From Chionis minor (lineage: Eukaryota > Chordata > Aves > Charadriiformes > Chionididae), in NCBI GenBank assembly GCA_013398295.1, contig VZSF01002028.1, positions 124,303-188,302 of the forward strand: 64,000 nucleotides of DNA, written 5' to 3'. Below the pieces are notes generated by a model, which saw only the letters and a list, made by a program, of their open reading frames with translations, was not told the origin of the DNA and made no database searches. Positions 48,901 through 63,248 of this stretch are shown in pieces. Each line of letters opens with the position of its first letter. The stretch's first letter is position 1. A program made the translations under genes and the position numbers.

Positions 48901-51900
48901 GGTTTCTCCCTGGATTGGGATGGCAATAGCATGCCCAGCCCCACGCCTCCTGAGATCTGAAACAGCTGAAAGGACAGTTTTTACAAGACAAAAAGCAAAT
49001 AGTGATATCAAAGGGTATTAATATCCTTAACCCCTCCTCCTGCCTCCCACAGCAGCAGCGATGCTGGACCAGACTCGCTCCCCCTTACCCTGCTCAGTCT
49101 TGCTTTTGCTGGCGTCATCTCTCCTGTTGAAGGCTATAATTGAGAGGGTCAAGGAGCTGCTACTGTCCCCACCCCCCAGCTCCTAGGGGGGTTCTGGCAA
49201 CGCAGATATACCTTCCCTGTGCCCCCCCTCCATTCATCTTCTCCTCCCCCCTCCTATTTAGGGTCCAGGAGGGAAGGGGCAGGAGGAGAGAGACCTGCTA
49301 AGAAACACTTACCCAGGGCTGAAAGGAGTCCGTTCTCCTCTGGCAGAGCCCTCTGCTGCTCAGACTCGGTGCGGGGAAGGACATGGTCCTGTGGCGGCAC
49401 AACCTGTGCTCACACCTGAGCCGCTGGGAGTTCTGCCTGGAGTCCCATCAATGGCCTTGCTGAGTTGCCTGCTCGTGGCTGAAGCCCCAGGAAGCCACCA
49501 AGGCTTGGGCAGGGGGTGTTGAGGACTGAGCAATGCCCCGGCACGGTGAGCACCGCCTTTGCAATGAACGCAGCCAGCATGGACGCTCCCCAGCCATGGC
49601 ATTTCGGGGTGGGTTCCTATTTCCCTTCTGCCCCCAGCCTTCTGTTTGCTCTCAGAGATGGGGTTGTACAAGGTGGCTTTTGTTGTTTGGCTTTAGGCAG
49701 CTCAGCGCCCCCACCCGCCCCCCCAAAACACACAACAGAACAAGCTGCTTTCCACCAAAAAAACAGGGAAAATGCATTACGTGTATGGGCAGACTGTGCA
49801 GTGGAGCCTCTGGCTGGTTTAGCTACACTTATGCAAACTCCCTGTGCTGGTGGGCAGCTGTGGGGATGGGTCATGACATGGTCTCCATTGCCCTCATCCC
49901 AGCGGGAAGGACCGTGAGTCTCCTCTTCTGTGCGGTCCAGCGTGGTCCCCTTCCCCTGAACGTCCAGCGTCTGTCCCCTGAACCCACCGGCAGACCCACG
50001 TGGCCGAGGGGGGACGAGCCCCAGCTGAGGAGCCCACGTGCACATCATGGACCAGACGTCGCTCTTCTGCCCTGGGCACACTCAGCCTTGAAGAAACCCA
50101 AGTGCTTCTGCAATTATCTGCCAGTCAGCACAGGCAGATTGCGTGTGGCCAAGCCCAGAGGCCATCAGCATTTTTTGCCTCCGCTCAAACATTTATTTTG
50201 CCTCACGAAACACATGCAGCGGGTGCCAAGCCACTGGCAGGTCCGAAGGTCACCTCCATACCCATGTAGAAGAGCCAAGCAGCGGCACTGTCATTTTCGG
50301 TAGGATGGACCCTCCGATAACCCCAGCTTTGCATGGCCACAATGTGCTCGATGATTCGTGTAATCAGGAGCTGACAGTGATCAATTAGCTGGTTTATGGA
50401 GGAATGTGCCTGATTCCTGCTTCCCCAGGCTGCGCTGAAGAGCCAAACCCCAGCAGCATGCTGTGGTGGAGGCTGTGGCCGGAACCTTATTCTCCTTTTG
50501 ACGGGGTCTCCCCCTTATAAGACACCTTGAAGCAACCGTACCCTGGGAGTTACCCTTTATCGTTGCATCCAAAGGCCGGTTCTCCCCCTCACGGGCTCCA
50601 GAAGGACATCAAGAACTGCCATGAGAGGTGGGAGGAGAAACCAGGTGCCAGGGCAGCAACTCCCCAGCCAGGATTAGCTGTATTTCTTCCTTGGCACAAA
50701 CCCTTTGATTTTCCAATACCCTCTGCTAACAGCTGCTGTGATTGCTCAGTGGGAAGCAGGTCTGTGGATCAGCATTTTCTTTTCTCTCAGACAGAAACTG
50801 AGGCAAAACCAGGCTTCCAAAGAGAACAAGGTTGTTAGCTACCCCCCCAAAAATAGGTAAACTATGCAGCAACTTCACAAGCAAGGAAATCCCTTGCTTG
50901 TCCAAAATGGGTTTGAGTGGGAGCAACCTGCTGATCTAGAGGTGACGCCCCAAGGAGAAGATGGGATGCAGAGCCTGATCACACCCATGGTGCTCTGTCA
51001 CGCAGCTGAGGGGTGGCAGATAGTGACACCATTCCCCCGACCCATTTCACATCAGGAGCACTCCTCTTCCCGGCGGCAACACGCTCTGCGAAGGTCACTG
51101 TGACCCTATGGGGACAAACAAACCACCCTCAGGAGGGGAAACCCACACAGCTGGTGGTGGGAATGTTATTGCTCAGGGCTCCCGCAGCATCTCTGCTGGG
51201 AATCACATCCGCGGGGTACATGCAGCGCTGGCGAATTTCTGCAAATGCCTTATTTACCTAATTTTGGGGGTTTTTCTTGGTTTTGCACATCTCTCAGAGC
51301 GCCGTTGTCTTCCTGGCGCCACAGAGTCGAGAAAACCGTAGTTGATAAAAATTCTACCTCCCAACCAAAACTGCTGCCACAGGTCAGAGCTGCAGGTGGG
51401 GCAATCCTGAACGCTCATCATGGCATAATTTTATACAAAATGAAGGTACTAAAGCGATGCTTTTATACTTACAGATCCCTATGGACCAAATGCGATGGTA
51501 GAGTGTGTGCTTACTGAGGCTGTGTTTTTTAATGTGAACAGCACTGAAACGGCACCCGGGAGGGATAAAGCAGGGGGGAAGGCTCTCCAGGTCATGCTGG
51601 GGGCAAGCAAACCACACAGCACTGCTGCAGGTGAGGCTACCACGGCATCCCAGCACCTTGTCCAAGAAAAAGGAAGAAAGTTGCCCAGGTTTGGGCTGGG
51701 ATCCTTACACAGCTCTCGTCTGTCTGAGGCTGGTGGCCCAGGAAAAGCACCCTGCGGTACTGAAAGGGGGAGCAATGGGTGCTCCTCACCACGCTCATGC
51801 AGTAGATGTGCTGAAACAAATGAAAAATAATAGCAGTGGCAGACTGGGCTGAGCTGACATCAATACTCCTTCTCATTTCATCTATTTCACTAAATTAGCA

Positions 51901-52086
51901 CTTTTTTCTCCCTCTCCCATTTCAGATACCAACTTATTTAATAGGAAATATCTCCAAGAGAGCTGTTAAATCCCATCGGTAAGAGTCACATCAATGGCCA
52001 GTGACCTCTTCAGTGAACCAGGCTATGGGCACCACTATATATTAGAATACAGAGATGGTTTACAGCCCTAGTTTACAGTTGGGTTT

Positions 52087-52228
52087 TATAGAATCACAGA
52101 ATGGTTTGGGTTGAAAGGGACCTTAAAGATCACCCAGTTCCAACCCCCCTGGCATGGGCAAGGACACATCCCACGAGACCAGGTCTTAAAGGTCTTTTCC
52201 AACCTAAATGATTGTATGATTTTATGAT
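52087..52228. mobile_element. Fold-back CR1 fragment: two 3' ends facing outward
   Basis: 52087-52183 is a CR1 tail on the minus strand (TATAGAATCACAGAATGGTT, then GGGACCTTAAAGATCACCCAG and CCACGAGACCAGGT). From 52184 it switches to the plus-strand version of the same terminal segment (CTTAAAGGTCTTTTCCAACC, then ATGATTGTATGATTTTATGAT). The two halves form an imperfect inverted repeat with the CR1 3' end at both outer edges. Confidence 0.85.
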
Positions 52229-54906
52229 ACTATGTTTCCAGACTTAATCATCTGTACCTGTAGAGGACTCAGAGTCATCCAAAGGGAACCTCCTCCTCCA
52301 GGTCATGAGCAGACATGGTCCCTCTGACATTGCCCTTCTTACTGACACCAACCCAGGGCAGTCACTTTCCCTGTTAATAAGAAAACCCAAGGACTCTAAA
52401 GAGGCTTGCGAGAGTGCTGGAGATATGCACAGTGCTATAAAAAGTACTATGTATTCTTATACCCTGAGGAGAGGAGAAGTGGTTCAGTGTGAGCTCTGCT
52501 TCCCCCACAGCAGAGTCTCCTGTAGTGGTCCTGGACACCACCAAAGAGATGGCCCCGCATGCCTCCCACACTTGTCTAGTGGCCACCACGTGTTCCATCA
52601 CGCTGCGGTGGCTCCTGGCTTGTTTGCTCCTGCCACACCACCCCAGCAACAATCCTGGTTCAATATTAACTCACGCGCTACCTAGCACTCCTTATGGCAG
52701 TGGTGGCAGGGTGCTTGGCAGCACCCTGCACTCCTCTCTGCTGAGAGGGGACAGGTGACCAAGTAAATTAGATATGTGGGGATTCAAAGCCTGATGGTCA
52801 CCATGGTTAACACAAACAGAAGGTGATTAGAGCTGTAATATCTGGCCGTAGTCACTGGTAGCATCACAGCTGTAAAAATGGGACAATGCATCTTAGAGCA
52901 ATCAGAGAAATGAGGACTGAATTGATGGGCATAGAAGATGATATTAAACCTTATGCAGAACTTTAAAGGAGCTGGGCTGACAAAAAAATACCCCTTCTGT
53001 TTGTAAAAACTCCTAGAGAGACAGAGGTACAAAAACTATTAAACTACAAAGTCCTGCCCGGAGGAGAGGTGACTTTAACCACTGTCTGGCTGGTGTGACT
53101 GAAAGAGGCCAAGGGGAGAGAGGTCCCGCATGGACGCACCCCCCTGGGTAGAAGACCACCCCCAGGAGAGACGTGCTCTGCCGCACCTCAGGCTTTTTCT
53201 TTAGCTGCTGGAGACCCAAAGGTTTTCCTTCCCTCCACACACTATGGAAAAAGTCATCTTATAACACACGCCAGCCTTCTAATAGACATAGTAAAATGCA
53301 AGCAGGCTTTTATTCACTGATTGTCCCATCTTCAACAATTCTCTTCTTATGTTCCTCTCGTCCCACAAACGGGATCGTGAGCTGTTTATTTCTGGCTCTT
53401 CCTTACACACCTTGCTCTCAAACGAGCCTCTTGAAAGGACTAAATGGGAAAGCACCAGATGTCCAACTTCCTCGAAGAGCTCCAGCAGCAGGGGAACGAC
53501 TGAAGGCTGGCACCGGTCTCTGCCTTCCTTCTCACCGAGCCCAAAACCACACAGTGCTTCATGCCTGGGTATTTCTGCGACCTCTGCAGAGCAAAACCAC
53601 CACGTTGCTCCTTTCATCCAGTAACGCTGCTGAATGCTCCTGAAGCATCGACAGCTGAAACCCATCTCCCTTTCACTCCTCTGTAATTTTTGAGCCAGGA
53701 CAGAAAATTATAAGCTGCAGCCAGCGTTACAGGATAAAACCAATTACAGAAAGCAGGGAGGGGGCAGCGCTGCGTGCACTCCCTGTCCACTCGGACGCCA
53801 GCTCCTCCAAGGACAGCCTCTCCTTTGCCTGTCTCACGTCGTGCCAGAGAAGAACTTCTCTGTCTTTTCAGCCCTCCCAGCTGGTCGCTGGGGCTCACTC
53901 AATGGAGCAGCCAGCGCTTTCCAGAAACTGAAGTGGTGCTGCCACTTTTGCTGTGACCTCAATTTCTGCCAAGCCACTTCCAAACCAGAATTCAAGCCAG
54001 AAAAAAAACCCCACAACTCAAAGACAGCTCTAAACACGCGACATACCGCCCTTTCTGCCATAACCCCTTTACCTCCAACCCCACCCTATCTCCCAAGGAT
54101 GCACGTTAAAAACAGCCCAGTGGGTGTAAAGCATTTTAGGGGCAGGATCTGTGCTGGGACAGCCCCGGCGCCCGCAGCGGCGTCGCTGCCCAAGGGCAGA
54201 GCGTGGCCCATGGCTTCTGTCTCCGGCAGCACCGGTGCCCGGGCTGTGGTGGTTTTTTCCTGGGCACAGCCCACACATGGACTAAGGGCAGGGGTGAAGC
54301 TGTTTGGCTTATGATTCATTCGGCATCCAGAAGGAGCTGGATGGGAGCCATCCCGAACATGTTCGGGCACAGTCCCTCCCGAGAAACCCAGCAGGTATGG
54401 CTGGAAGCTTCTCCCTCAACCTCACGGGGAGGATTTTCTAATAGCAATTAAAGCCAGGAGTTTGGCTGGTTGGATTAACCCTTGTTTGCTTCATAAAATG
54501 GGCTTTGTGAAAAACAGGCGTCTTTTTCTCACCTCTTTAATTTCTTCTGTGGTGCGGAAACAGCTATGGATCAATGAAAGCGTCTTCATGAGTCACCCTG
54601 GATGATTTTTGCTGGATGGAGGATTGAAATGCTGAATTCTTCCTCTTCCAGTCCTTTCCACAGCATGAGGTAAAACATTTCCTGATTTCCATCGGGTTAT
54701 GTGAGGTTTTATCCCAGAGGATACGGTCTCCTAGCAGATTAAGTCACAGTCGCATAAATCAATCTGGAAATTTGCCCTGCTTCACCTCAAATTTTCGATA
54801 GTTCGGCTTCTCTCATGACTCCTAATTGCTCCTCCCCTGCCCCTAGCCTCTGGGGTGTTTGTACCAACCAGATGTGCTTGTACATATATAAAAAGAACCC
54901 AAATTT

Positions 54907-54923
54907 AAAAAAAAAAAAAAAAA
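54907..54923. repeat. Poly(A) run
   Basis: 17 A residues followed by GTTTAAAAAAAG. No element body recognised beside it. Confidence 0.8.
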
Positions 54924-57900
54924 GTTTAAAAAAAGAGTTTGTATTTACAAGTTTAGTCTTGTACTGTTCGAATTAGACTTTAATTAGGTCAGTCATGTTC
55001 CCCTGGTAGGGTATGAATGATAATGCAGGAAAACAGACAATTTATAGACACCCAAAAATAACTCATCCTGCTGTTTTGTAAGAAAGATGTGTTTTCTTTG
55101 CCCTGCGCTGCAGACATTTGCAATCAAGGCCACCTGGGCACCATGATACCAGTCACACAAACCGTGGTTTGGTCTCACAGGCAAAGCCTGTGCCTCAATT
55201 TCCTCCTACGGAAGGATGGATATTAATCCTTCCCAATTTGACAGGGCTGTGGTGAGGTCACTGGTGTTTGTAAGGCATTTTATCACTCTTGACGCGAGGC
55301 CCCAGGCTGTATTACACATGCTTTTTTTCAGACCTACCTTTCAGCCTTATCTGCGCCCTCTGTTCAGCGCACAAAGTGCAAGCGCTTGGACGAACTTGGA
55401 TCATCCAGGATGTTGGCTGAGGGTGAAGAACCACCAGCCTGTGGCTTGGCCACTCTCGGCGCTGTGGCTTCGTTAGGGTGCCCAACCCAACCGCATCAGC
55501 GTGAACGGCGAACTAAACCCCCTAGAAGTTGCACAAGGCTGGAAAGTACCTTTGGATGATGGCGTGGGTCGCTTCCTCCTCTGACACATTACTGTCACTG
55601 TCGTGCCCTGAGAGTCTGCAGCTTGCTCCTTGCTCCACATCTAGGTGTAGACTCTCTGATTGCGCATCTGAGTTCCCGGGTTTCAGCGCTGCTGAGAAAT
55701 TTGCCTTGTAAAACCTTCCAGAATGACTTCACACCCCACACTCATCCAATTTAGGATTATCCTAACTCATTAACAAACTGTGATGAACATGCCAATTGCC
55801 TACCTAACGAAGGTCTCTACCGGCCTGGGAAGCCAGCGGCCACGTTGCCTTACCTTAGCAGGACGTGTCCTGCATTTCCAAAGGAAACAAACAGCAAAGC
55901 TGAAGGACTCCTGTTCTTGGGGCACAGTGGAAATAAACAAAACCCCAACAAAAACGCGTGTTCAGATAAAGTTCCTTTTCATTTTATGTGAAACGCAGGT
56001 TTGAAATGAAAATAACTGGCCAGGCAAGAGGAGAGAAAAAAAAAAAAACAAAACCCAACCAAAAACCAAGAGGCAGGCTTAAAAAAAATAAAATCAGAAA
56101 ATAAAAGGAGCAAGGAGAAGAATAAATAACCCTGGAGCAAAAACACAGGGGGAAGAAGAGGAAACAAATGAGACAAATAGCAGGAAAAGGGTCAGTAATG
56201 AAAGCCCAGATTAGCCGATTCAGTCAAGCCATCGCGTGTGCTGTTCAGGGCAGGGCGGGAGGCCAATCTGTTTTTGCTGGTATTGTTTAGGCTACAAATG
56301 CTGTGGCAGATTTCCCATCCACTCCCGTGTTTATGTCCCTGCTTCCCTCCTAACCACAAAAATGTGTGGAGGAAAGGCGTCCTGAAAAGAGTAAGGGCTG
56401 GAAGCAGGAGGATGATACACTTTGGAGCGGAATAATCTCAAAAAAGCACTTCTGCATCTCATGGCAATTTTGCAGAATAATGTCTCATTCACAAAATGCT
56501 ACGGCGTGAGGATTTTCATCTTCAAAATGGGTACATTGATACCTCTGGGTTATTATGAGCTACCAGCCGCAGAGGGCTGCCTGTATTTATACAACACTGC
56601 ATTATTTATAACATCCCTTTCAGGAACAGGAAAATACAAGTTAGCAGTTTGACTTTCCTTTTCCCCCCCCGCTCTCTCCCCACTTGGAAAACATTGATTT
56701 TTCACCCTCATTTCTCCCACCAGAGCTGTAGCCGACCTGCCTGTGTTCAGTTGGCTTCTCCAGGCTGGATGCTCGGCTGGTGAAAAGCATCGACAAGTCC
56801 CCTGCGCCAACAGAGCTGCCCCGGGCTCTGCTCCAGCCCCCCAACATCCGCACATTCCTGGGAACCGATTAACGGCTCCTACAACGCTGCAGGGGGGGGG
56901 CAAATATTATTTGCCAGGGGATGAAAGCGTAGAAAACGTCGGCCCTGTGGGTTTCCAGTTCAGAATGGGTTTCGACTCTCCTGTATTAAGGATGTGGAGG
57001 AAGTTTCGCACCGCAAAATAACAAAATATTTAAGGCTGATCAACTTTTGGGTGGAAACTATTTGAGAATGTCATTTTAGCCAAAAAGCAGCGGGGGATTA
57101 TAAGATTTTACAGTCCAGAACTAACAGCGAGGAATTTCAGCCCATTTTCACCATCCTGAGCTGTTAACTGGTGAGCACACTGGCGAGGCACCCAGAAACT
57201 TCTTTGAGCCAAGAATAACGGAAGAGGCTGGAAAATATTCCTCCCCCCCGCCAAATAAATGTACCAAGGACACACATGTTTCAAAAAGGGTTCTTTTAAT
57301 TAGAAGCAAGTTTGCAAAAGAAGAAGTAACTTTCTCATATAAAATAGTGGAGTGGTGGAAGTGAGGCTAACAAGAGGTGTGGAACAAAAACCCAGGGCGA
57401 ATCCCCAAGGAGACACTGAATTAAAAGCAAGGATCCGATAACCGTAGCACACCGAAGGGTAACTCAAACACAGCTGTGCAAGGTGGTCCTCCCCTAAAGT
57501 GCCGGCAGATACCAAACCAGAGGATGGACTCCATCCCAAGAGTGGCAAAGTGACCGGCTACAAACTCACCGTAAAAGGGTGTTCTTGCACCTTTCTGCTC
57601 CCCGAGAGCTCCCGCTGCACCGTGACAGATCCCAGCACTGCCCAGGAGCTGAATGACATCAAGAGGGGAGTGCTGGTGGCCCTTCCCCGGTGCCCCACCT
57701 GCAGAACACCACCACGTCATATTAACAGTAAGGTTTCCTTCCCAGATCTAGAGAATAGGACATAAATGGGAAAACACTTTGATATAAAGCTCTGTAACCC
57801 CATTCCAGTCTCTATATCCAGTGAGTCAAACCCAAGAAAGTGCACAGTGATCAAACAGCATCAAAATAATGATTCTCCTGCCAAGCCTTGTGGTTCCAGG

Positions 57901-60900
57901 GCCATTAAAAATGGCCAGGTGGCAGCTTTGAGAAGATAAAATTCTGGGTCAGAGCCTGAATCTCAAGTCCTAATGGAATTTTGCTCCTTGTTCAAACATA
58001 TCCCATGTGTCATGTGTGTGCTTATCGGTTGTGGCTCTCTACTACCGGGAGTGGCAAACTTTACATCTTCACGAAGTGCAAGCCAACTTTCTTTGTTTGG
58101 GAGGGCTGGGGGTGGAGATGTTGGGGGGAAAGAAAAGGGGTATATAAATACAAAGAACTGAAGGGACTTGTTAGGTCGAGCCACTTAAGGCCCATGCCCA
58201 GCCCAACATATTCGCTCTTAGGGTGAATGTGCTCCTAATTCAAGGGTGGCTTTCCGTAAGGAGGTTTCAATGGATACTGTACAACCACATCGTCATGCAC
58301 GTGACTTTGTGCAAACACCACAGCAACATACCCCTCCCCACATGACCTCTAGTAATGCCATGATGATGTACGGACTCCACACGCGCTGGCAAAAACCTAT
58401 AGAAACAACCTAAGAAATGTTTCAACTCCAGGTTGAAAGAAGCTGTTGCAGTACAACCTGCCCACATAGCAACTGTTCTGTGATGGCTTTTCCTCTCCAA
58501 ATATAACCCCCACATTGCACATGTCCTTCTGGCTGCTATTGATAAAGGAGGTCACTAAAGACCTTGGGATCAAATTCAGTCTTACCATGCCACAGGTTTC
58601 TAGGACTTCAAGATTTCTAATGGCCCTGCCAGAGGTTATCTTTCTTGTGGTTTGGTGTGGGGTTTTTTTGATTGATCGATTGTTTTTTTGGGGGGGTGTT
58701 TTGTTTTAAATTTTCCTGATAAATTCCTTTTCTAAAAGGACTTTTCTGAAACAAGTTGCCCTGCTTACGTGAAAACAGCAAGTGGGAGAAGACACCAGTA
58801 CTCTGGATGTAGCTCTCTCTCCTCCCTTTTTGGACAGCAGATTGGATAATCTTTGGATGACCCAATGGATTTCTTGAGGGAAGCAATGACAAGGATAATA
58901 AATGTATCCCCGTGTCAAGACAGACTCGGATATTTATTCTAAACAATTGCTACAGCAGCTTCTGGCAGAGACCTGGGTATAAGCAGGAAAAATGAGATCT
59001 TGGCCCATCTGCAAAGCATCACTGGCTTTAACGCTCAAAATGAAGAGGAAAAAAAAAATCCTTTTGGGTAATGGATTAGTTTCTTTTTCTGTATAGTTTT
59101 TTTTTCCTCTCTCCAGTAATGCCAACTGCTTCCAAAAGCGGGATTGCTGGCCCTAGTGTGATTCCTTTAGGAAATGCTGATGAAATCCTTTGCTCTGTGC
59201 TCTTGCTTCTCCCTACCCTCCCCACGAAGGGGTTTCACTCGGGTGACTCCCAGGGTGCGGAAAAAAGTCTGCCACTGATGGAAGTAAGAGAGTGCCCTCT
59301 CCTGTCCCTTCTCACCGCTGCCACTCACACCCCGGCAGCGCTGCTCGTGCACCAACGTCAGAGCATTAAAAGATGGAAAAGGAAAATATTCCACCCTAGG
59401 GTGTGGGTTATGGTGGGGGACACATCAGGTGTGATACGGATTTTTGAGGGATAAAATGCACTGTGAAGAGTGGACTGAAACTGTACAGCTCCTTCACTCA
59501 CGTGAAGCTCCACCACTTTTGCACGTGGTTTATGATAGGGGCAACCTGAGGCTCGGTGGCGTTGGGAGCACCAGGAGCATCGCTGACGGTGGTGGTTGGT
59601 GTTCTCTCCCTCGGAGGTGGGTGAAGACTTGGGCACTTGCTTCCTGCAGGAAATTGGGTATTTCCATGGCTATTGTATGAAAAATGAGCTCCTGTTAAAC
59701 CGTTCCCTGAAACGTCTCCCTTGGTCATTTCATGACGCTGTTTTTATTTTTTAATAACAGCCACCAAGAGACCTGAGAAACATGGGAAAGTAAATAAATA
59801 GATACAAATAAAAGAAGGTGTTTTAAATATAAGCCTTCATTTTTCAAGACTGTTCTAAACATGAAGATGGAAACAGAAGTGGATTTGACAGGTGAAGTTA
59901 TTGTAACATGACAACTAATGTTTAAAAGTTGTATTTCAAGGCTGTGATTCCCAAAGATTACAGCTATGAAATAGAGCTTTCTTGCTAACTGATGGAGTGT
60001 TTCCCTACAGATAGAACAATTTACCTGATATCTGAGGTAAATAAAACCTACCCATTAATCATATTTTACAAGTACAGCATGTTATCAAGAAGGCACAGGC
60101 ATCACGCATGTAGCTATACAGGATCCTGGGCAGCAGAACACACACCCTACGCTCATCTTAGGGGTGGGCAGGGCAGTGGCTTCCACGCCCTGCCATTGCC
60201 TAAGGAAAATAAACCCACACGTAAGAAAAGCCAACTCTTAAACAAAACATAACCCAGAGTGACAATAGTGCGGACTGGAATGGAACAAAAATACCTTTGT
60301 TTGGATCAACAGGTCCTAAAGAAATCACACCCAACCTGCTATTTCGGTGGCAGTCAGAAGAAAAGGGCCACACAGCCAACTCAGCAGGTCCTCAGCAAGC
60401 TCAGGCTTTTTAGTCACAGATGGTTCTGAGAAAAAAGGAATAGTCTCTTCTCCTCACTTTGTACAGATCGTGCTGCTCCCCATGTTGTCCTGCAGTGGAG
60501 CAGCGGCCACAAAGTCCATTTCCTTTATTCCCCATGGTTTCCTTGCCTTTTTTTTTTTTTGCTCAATGAGGTATCAAATCAGCCCCAGGGAGTAACTGCA
60601 CCTTACACCAATTTACACCTGGCAATATTTGGGAGATACGGAGCTACTTGTACTGTGCTTTCCTTTGGAGCAAACTCTTCAGTGTTTGACCTACCTTCTA
60701 CTGATCTATATCCCTAAGTCCTTGGTGGTCCTTGCAAGGCTCCTCCTGTAGCACTACCTCTCATACCTGTTGGATATGCGCCATTAAAATTCCAACAGCA
60801 ATTGCATTGCTATGTCACATGTATATAAAACAAGGTGTTTAAAAATACATAATCTGATGCAGGAAATAACGAAGGAGAAAGAAAACAAATCAGAAAGTCA

Positions 60901-62820
60901 TACAGATAATTTTGGCTAAGAAACAAAAAAACTCAGACTGAAAACAAATTTTTGTCAGTTCAGTAATTAAAGCAAAGTCCATATGGCTTAAGAGAACAGT
61001 CAAAGTGCACAGAAGGCAGTGGGTTTTTTGTTTGCTTTGCGTTCCTCTTTGCAGTAAGCTCCACGTCATCCTCTTTGGAGCCCCTTCTCCATCCCACACA
61101 CACCCTCTGCAGGTGCAGAGAGGGGGACGGCTCTCAGGGTTTTGGCTCAAGCCCATGGTTTTGCATATCTCTTGCCATCTAATGAGCTCAAAAGCCCTTA
61201 AACACACCCACTGGAGTTTTTGGTTTTGAACTTTTTTTTTGTTTTTTTCTGGAGCCTTTGGAGAGAGGAAGAGCAATCCAGTGCCAAAGCTATCCAGAAT
61301 CGGTATGCACCGAGAGCAGCAGTGCTCAGAGGCAGTGCCAAAGAGTAAAAGCAGTTCTGAGACTGTTTGCCCCGTCCAAGAAGAAAGGTGACAGCAGGGC
61401 TGAGCTTGCCCTTGGACTTCACCCGTTCAGGTGAGGTGCCACCAGACTACTCCTAACCAGCCCCATGGGCAGGAGCAGGTGGCCACTCTGACCAATGCCA
61501 GGCTGGTTTCAACAACCTGCCTTGAAGCCACCACCACCCAGTGCCACAGCTGTCCTGCATCCCTCCAGAGAGGACAGGGACAATTTGCAACAGCAACAGT
61601 GCCCACACGTGCTCTGACGGGACATCAGCAAGCAGCAGGATACCAATTTTTCTGGCTGACCTACACCCACCCGGGAGGAAATGCCAGATGCTGGAGTGGC
61701 AAGGACTTGCCTACCTCCAAATTCACCTCTCAAACTCTTGCGGTAAAAAGTCTGGCGATCCAGGACTGTTGCCAGATCCAAGGGCCGGGGCTTGGATTCT
61801 TTAGACCCCTGACAACTACAACTTCCTTGCGAGTAAACAACTTGCTGCTAAACATGACAGACTCAGAAAAAGGATAGAAAAGAAGAAAACAAAAAGGGAG
61901 CTATACAAAAAGGATGGAAAATAAACTAAAAACCTCCTCTCTTCTTTCCAAAGGCTGTAGCTTCAAGTGCACAAAGCAGCCTGTAAACGCGCACAAGGTA
62001 ATTCATGACCCTAACGCTCGAAAAACCTGGTTAGCTCTATTTGGAGACACTTTGTCGCTTCTCCCAGATACGAAGCTGAAGAATCAATAAAAGGCACCTG
62101 TGGACACCAAAACTCACCCAGTCTGTGTGATGTGTCTTTGTATTGAAAAAAATAAAATCAAAAAGACCCAGCTACCGTGTACTTTTTTACAGACCAGTAA
62201 GCAGCACTGCAGAGTCTGGGCAAGAAAGGAGGATGCTCAACTTCTATTGACAGGGCAGGATAACTTTGATGATCAAAAACTTCATCAATTAGTAGGCTCT
62301 TTAGCTTGTCACTGCAATGTTAATTGAAAGATTCCTCTGGCTTGCTGGGTTGTGTCCTTTGACTTTTAAAAAAATGACCGATTCCAATGGCACACGCAGT
62401 CCACGAGAGAGGATTAGAGCCACACCAAAAATAAACTGATCCTGCATCTGAATTCTTCCCGCTTGCCTCCCCCACCACTGCCTACAGTGCTCTTTTGAGC
62501 CGTTTCCTCTTCTAAAGGCCCTGGAGTTGGAATATTTGAAGAATGCAGCAGGTCCCATTTGAACAAGAGAGAGAAGCAGGTCAGTAATTCAGTATAAATA
62601 CACCTGTAGTGAGCTCAGAGCAGACACAGGGACACAACTGAGCGTAAGTTGATCAGCCAGTGCTCCTAATGTGTGGAGCGGCAATGAGAAGAGGAGAGAG
62701 GAGGTGTCTGCTTTTCACATTAAAAATTGTCCTTTTCTATATTTTCCTACTTGACCTGGATGACAGGGAAAAATTAAAAACGGGGGNCAAACATTTCTTC
62801 TAGGAGTTCTGGATAGAAGA

Positions 62821-62890
62821 GAAAAAAAAAAAAAAAAGAGAGTGGGGGGGGGGGGGTAAAAAAAAAAAGAAAGAGCAAAGAAAAAGGAAG
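62821..62890. repeat. Polypurine tract with A and G homopolymers
   Basis: A run of A, then a run of 11 G, then A again in purine-only sequence. It would be polypyrimidine in the Sidekick transcript. Lengths of such runs are often wrong in draft assemblies. Confidence 0.8.
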
Positions 62891-63132
62891 AAAAAGGAGC
62901 CTGGGAGGTTTCATGTTTTCTCTTCAAATCACATCACAAAGTCACTCGTTGCATCTAGGGAATTCACCTCCTTGTTTGGGAACACGGGGACAGGAGGAGG
63001 GGAGAGAAAGAAAGAGGGAAGAGAAGGGCATGGGACCTGCTTCCTGAAGCAGTGTTACAAAAGCGGTTAAAAAACCCCTACTATTCACAAGTGGTTAAAA
63101 TCATCACTTTTCAGAATTCCTTTTTTAAAGGT

Positions 63133-63248
63133 TCAGCTAGTTCAGCTCCATATTTTTAGAGTTGATTGTCTTCAAGAAAAAAAAAAANTCAGCTAGTTCA
63201 GCTCCATATTTTTAGAGTTGATTGTCTTCAAGAAAAAAAAAAAAAAAA
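63133..63248. repeat. 56-bp direct duplication around an ambiguous base
   Basis: 63133-63187 and 63189-63248 begin with the same 43-base unique sequence (TCAGCTAGTTCAGCTCCATA ... TTGTCTTCAAG) and each ends in a poly(A) run. They are joined at N (63188). The copies show no differences outside the A run. Confidence 0.95.

Noticed and set aside
53279..53665. 128-codon minus-strand frame
   Set aside because: It has no recognisable domain and competes with frames on the other strand; nothing supports splicing or translation.
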